Assembly: GCF_964253025.1 (NCBI RefSeq)
Contig: NZ_CAXUQC020000001.1
Span: 2,728,001-2,792,000, forward strand
Reading direction: 5' to 3'
Length of the DNA: 64,000 nt
DNA from: Rhizobacter sp964253025
Lineage (GTDB): Bacteria > Pseudomonadota > Gammaproteobacteria > Burkholderiales > Burkholderiaceae_C
Position 1 is the stretch's first letter. Each line of letters starts with the position of its first letter. Under the pieces are notes generated by a model, which made no database searches, was not told the DNA's origin, and worked only from the letters and a program-made list of their open reading frames with translations. The translations under genes and the position numbers were made by a program. This document shows positions 61,257-64,000 of the stretch, piece after piece.

Positions 61257-62003
61257 ATGGACTTCCTCCTCGACCCCAACGTCTGGATCGCCTTCGGAAT
61301 GCTGACCGCGCTGGAGATCGTTCTCGGCGTGGACAACATCATCTTCATCTCGATCCTGGTCGGGCGCCTGCCTGCCGAACAACGTGACCTGGCGCGGCGC
61401 CTCGGCCTGGGCTTCGCCATGCTTTCCCGCCTGGGCCTGCTGTTCTCGCTCAGCTGGGTGATGAGCCTCACCAACGACCTCTTCAGCATCGCGGGTCAGG
61501 GCATCAGCGGGCGTGACCTCGTGCTCCTGCTCGGCGGCCTGTTCCTGCTCTACAAGGCCTCGCACGAGATCTTCGTGGAAGTCGAAGCCCGCGAGCAGGA
61601 CAACGCGGACGCGAAGTCCGGCACCATCGTGAGCGAAGGCGCCAAGCGCGGCCTCCTCTGGGGCATCGTCGGCCAGATCGCCATCATCGACATCGTGTTC
61701 TCGCTCGACTCCGTGATCACCGCCGTCGGCATGGTCGACCAGATCGAGGTGATGGTGGCCGCCGTCGTCACCTCCGTGGGCGTCATGCTGTTCGCGGCCA
61801 AGCCGATCGGCGAGTTCGTCGACCGCCACCCGTCGGTCAAGGTGCTCGCACTCGCCTTCCTGGTGATGGTCGGCATGGCGCTGACGGCCGAGGCGTTCGA
61901 GGTGCACATGCCCAAGGGCTACATCTACGCGGCGATGGCGTTCTCGCTGGCGGTGGAGTCGCTTAACATCCGCGCGCGTGCCAAGCGGATGGCGAAGGCG
62001 TGA
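61257..62003 (+). CDS. TerC family integral membrane protein
   Basis: 248-residue inner-membrane protein with about seven helices and the TerC pattern: LEIVLGVDNIIFISILVGRLP, two conserved acidic stretches (GVDN and FSLDSVITAVGM) and FLVMVGMALTAEAFEVHMPKGYIYAAMAFSLAVE. TerC proteins export or supply metal ions, including manganese, to exported proteins. It is divergent from the nhaR-type regulator. Confidence 0.93.
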   Translation: MDFLLDPNVWIAFGMLTALEIVLGVDNIIFISILVGRLPAEQRDLARRLGLGFAMLSRLGLLFSLSWVMSLTNDLFSIAGQGISGRDLVLLLGGLFLLYKASHEIFVEVEAREQDNADAKSGTIVSEGAKRGLLWGIVGQIAIIDIVFSLDSVITAVGMVDQIEVMVAAVVTSVGVMLFAAKPIGEFVDRHPSVKVLALAFLVMVGMALTAEAFEVHMPKGYIYAAMAFSLAVESLNIRARAKRMAKA

Positions 62004-62044
62004 AACATCACCTTTTCTCGAAGTGACGCTACCGGAAATTCGCA

Positions 62045-62074
62045 TTTACACGAAGTGTTGAGAAGCCTCAGAAT
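62045..62074 (+). promoter_or_regulatory. Candidate promoter of the YccA-like gene
   Basis: TTTACA (62045-62050) and CAGAAT (62069-62074), 18 bp apart, 33 bp before the ATG. The -35 element lies in ATTTACACGAA, which matches the terC promoter (ATTTACGCGAA) in 10 of 11 positions. CGAAGTG is repeated at this and an upstream position in the same gap. Confidence 0.4.
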
Positions 62075-62107
62075 GCTTCATCGCTTCCCTTCACTGAAAG
62101 GATCTTC

Positions 62108-62794
62108 ATGAACCAGTCTCTGCAAACCGCTTACGGTTTCGGCACTTCCACCGAAGCCCGCAACCGCGTCCTGCGCAACACCTATTGGTTGCTCGCGCTG
62201 TCCATGGTGCCGACGGTGCTCGGCGCCTGGATCGGCCTGGCCACCGGTCTCGTCTCGGGTCTCTCGGGCGGCATCGGCGCCATCGTCTTCCTGGGCGGCG
62301 CGTTCGCCTTCATGTTCGCCATCGAGCGCACGAAGAACTCGGCCGCCGGCGTGCCGGTGCTGCTGGCATTCACGTTCTTCATGGGCCTGATGCTGTCGCG
62401 CATGGTCGGCATGGTGCTCGGCATGGCCAACGGCGCCGGCCTGATCATGATGGCCTTTGCCGGCACGGGCGCCATCTTCTTCGGCATGGCCGCGCTGTCG
62501 TCGGTGATCAAGCGTGACCTGACCGCCATGGGCAAGTGGCTCTTCATCGGCGCCATCATGCTGCTGGTGGCCGGTGTCGCGAACATCTTCCTGCAGTCGA
62601 GCGCACTGATGATCACGATTGCCGTGCTGGCGATCGGCATCTTCTCGGCCTTCATCCTGCACGACCTCAAGCGAGTGCAAGACGGCCTTGAAACGAACTA
62701 CATTAGCGCCACCTTGGGTGTGTACCTCAGCCTCTACAACGTCTTCCAGTCGTTGCTGATGCTGTTCGGACTGGCTGGCGGCCGCGACGAGTAA
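62108..62794 (+). CDS. Bax inhibitor-1/YccA family membrane protein
   Basis: 228-residue seven-helix membrane protein: RVLRNTYWLLALSMVPTVLGAWIG, FFMGLMLSRMVGMVLG, GTGAIFFGMAALSSVIKRDLTAMGKWLFIGAIML and LHDLKRVQDG...NYISATLGVYLSLYNVFQSLLMLFG with the C-terminal Asp motif. E. coli YccA modulates FtsH and stress at the Sec translocon. A strong terminator follows the gene. Confidence 0.94.
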   Translation: MNQSLQTAYGFGTSTEARNRVLRNTYWLLALSMVPTVLGAWIGLATGLVSGLSGGIGAIVFLGGAFAFMFAIERTKNSAAGVPVLLAFTFFMGLMLSRMVGMVLGMANGAGLIMMAFAGTGAIFFGMAALSSVIKRDLTAMGKWLFIGAIMLLVAGVANIFLQSSALMITIAVLAIGIFSAFILHDLKRVQDGLETNYISATLGVYLSLYNVFQSLLMLFGLAGGRDE

Positions 62795-62812
62795 CCGCTT
62801 CCTGACCGACCT

Positions 62813-62839
62813 CGGGGCCTTCGGGCCCCGTTTGTTTTT
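62813..62839 (+). terminator. Rho-independent terminator after the YccA-like gene
   Basis: Perfect 7-bp GC stem CGGGGCC / GGCCCCG with a TTCG tetraloop, directly followed by TTTGTTTTT. A textbook intrinsic terminator, 18 bp after the stop codon. Confidence 0.92.
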
Positions 62840-62859
62840 GCGCAGGAGAACGTCGCCCC

Positions 62860-63471
62860 ATGCACCCTCGCTCCGGGGCGGCGCTGTCGGACGTCCTGTT
62901 CGACATCGCCGCCGACACGACACGCCCCCGCATCTCCATTGGCGAGCTGCTGCAGGCCCTGGACGACCGCGCCCTCGCTGCGCTGCTCCTCATCTTCGCG
63001 CTCCCCAACGCCATTCCCATGCCCCCGGGCACCTCGTCCGTGCTGGGCACCCCCCTCGTCTTCCTCACCGCTCAGCTGACGCTCGGCCTGTCGCCCTGGT
63101 TGCCGCGCTTCATCGCCAACCGCTCCGTCTCGCGGTCCGATTTCTCGGCCGTGGTGGCGCGGCTGGCGCCGTGGCTCGCGCGTGCCGAGCGCCTCCTGCG
63201 CCCGCGCCTGCTGTGGCTCACCTGCGCCGTGGGCGAACGCCTGATCGGCGCGGTCTGCCTGTTCCTGGCCGTGGTACTCGTGCTGCCGATTCCCTTCGGC
63301 AACATGTTGCCCGCGGCGGCGATCAGTCTGCTGGCGCTGGGCGTGCTCGAGCGCGATGGCCTGTGGGTGATCGCCGGCCTCATCACCGCGGCCGCCGGCA
63401 CGGCGCTCGTGGCGGGCGTGCTGGCGGGCATGGCGAAGGCGGCGATGTTCCTGATCGCCGCCTGGTTCTAG
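62860..63471 (+). CDS. ExoD family membrane protein
   Basis: 203-residue inner-membrane protein with four to five helices and the ExoD signature: LLQALDDRALAALLLIFALPNAIPMPPGTSSVLGTPLVFLTAQL, then PRFIANRSVSRSDFSAVVARL and AVVLVLPIPFGNMLPAAAISLLALGVLERDG. ExoD affects exopolysaccharide and alkaline tolerance in rhizobia; mechanism unknown. Confidence 0.9.
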   Translation: MHPRSGAALSDVLFDIAADTTRPRISIGELLQALDDRALAALLLIFALPNAIPMPPGTSSVLGTPLVFLTAQLTLGLSPWLPRFIANRSVSRSDFSAVVARLAPWLARAERLLRPRLLWLTCAVGERLIGAVCLFLAVVLVLPIPFGNMLPAAAISLLALGVLERDGLWVIAGLITAAAGTALVAGVLAGMAKAAMFLIAAWF

Positions 63472-63483
63472 GCGTGTGTCGGG

Positions 63484-64000
63484 TCAGTCGGCCAGGACCG
63501 GCTCGACCGACATGTCGTCACGCGGGCGGCGCCGGGCGCCGACCGTGGCGGTGGCCACCATCTGGCAGGCAATCTCGCCAATGCGCTTGAGCCCCGCGCG
63601 GTAGGCGTCGTCCCATCGCCCGCCCACGCCGAGGCGGATGCAATGTCGATAGCGGTCGGTGGCGCTGAACATGGTGCCGGGCGCCAGCACGATGTGCTCG
63701 GTCCGGCAGGCGCGAAAGAGCGCCAGCGAGTCGATGGCCGGGGGCAGCTCCACCCAGAGGATGAAGCCGCCCGGGGGATCCGTCACCCGCGTGCCGGTCG
63801 GAAACGTCGTGGCGATGATGCCGCGTGCCTCGTCGACGCGTGCGCCCACGGTGGCCCGCAACTGCCGGAATCCCGCCTCGGTGCCCGGTTGGGTGAGCAG
63901 GTCGGCCATGGCCAGTTCAAGGATGGCCGTCTGGGCGCCGCTCGTGGCCGCCTTCAGGCCCTCCACCTTCGCCTGCCATCGTCCGGCCTCCACCCAGCCC
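63484..64000 (-). CDS. MocR/PdxR-type regulator or aminotransferase, C-terminal part only
   Basis: The frame is open to the window edge, so the gene starts to the right. What is visible is the end of a fold-type I PLP aminotransferase domain: GWVEAGRWQAKVEGLKAATSGAQ (equivalent to the RVGW block of MocR proteins), GGFILWVELPPAIDSLALF and HCIRLGVGG. The typical GntR-like MocR regulator pairs this with an N-terminal winged helix, which is not in view. A free-standing aminotransferase cannot be excluded. It converges on exoD. Confidence 0.75.
   Translation of the reverse strand, partial: GWVEAGRWQAKVEGLKAATSGAQTAILELAMADLLTQPGTEAGFRQLRATVGARVDEARGIIATTFPTGTRVTDPPGGFILWVELPPAIDSLALFRACRTEHIVLAPGTMFSATDRYRHCIRLGVGGRWDDAYRAGLKRIGEIACQMVATATVGARRRPRDDMSVEPVLAD

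Overview
The window is a 64 kb stretch of very GC-rich (estimated two thirds G+C or more), densely packed chromosome. Its gene content points to a betaproteobacterium of the order Burkholderiales, most likely the Rubrivivax/Leptothrix/Piscinibacter group: a Bug-type solute receptor, a DUF3563 mini-protein, DUF1415 and DUF3617 genes, a PEP-CTERM protein, a NhaR-type LysR regulator and many ATGA/GTGA gene overlaps. This placement is inferred from gene families, not from a marker gene. I see no rRNA, tRNA, CRISPR array or intact insertion sequence.

Layout. 0-5.5 kb: a truncated DUF4034 gene, then a leftward run mutL - macrodomain deacetylase - TspO - glycolipid-binding protein, and a rightward DedA gene. 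5.5-12.7 kb is accessory-looking: a 1,088-residue HEAT-repeat protein of unknown role, small hypothetical genes, a DUF3563 gene, and a PEP-CTERM gene lying between two copies of the 3' end of the amidase gene. 12.6-20.2 kb holds cell-wall and RNA-modification housekeeping genes (amiC, tsaE, queG, xerD, an RluF-type pseudouridine synthase) with an AEC carrier and a Bug receptor. 20.2-26.2 kb holds an exported DUF1501/DUF1800 pair and three small-molecule or unknown-function enzymes.

26.3-39.1 kb is a full carbon-phosphorus lyase (phosphonate) locus. phnF and a DUF1045-PhnN fusion run left. phnG-H-I-J-(GNAT)-K-L-M run right, nearly all joined by ATGA overlaps. The uptake operon phnC-D-E runs left toward them, with a lipoprotein gene and a GNAT gene between the two halves. 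A palindrome with core TCATCTAGATGA lies in front of both phnG and phnC, and a four-unit 11-bp-period Pho-box-like array lies in front of phnC. This suggests PhnF repression of both operons plus PhoB activation of uptake. The DUF1045 domain carries both HxT motifs of 2H phosphoesterases and is fused to the kinase that uses the product of PhnP. It could therefore stand in for PhnP.

39.2-64 kb: miaA is translationally coupled to an ABC exporter pair and an HD phosphohydrolase. Next come a HipBA-type toxin-antitoxin pair, a run of small conserved genes (YgjP-like peptidase, LysE, DUF1993, DUF1415), stress and envelope genes (CsbD, CHRD, PHB-depolymerase-like esterase, DUF3617), an HPP-CBS membrane protein, a serine-hydrolase-like lipoprotein, a SWIM/SNF2 helicase, a Tat-exported AttH-like lipocalin protein, a membrane protein with a degenerate GGDEF domain, a nhaR/terC divergent pair, a YccA/Bax-inhibitor protein, ExoD, and the end of a MocR-type regulator that runs off the right edge.
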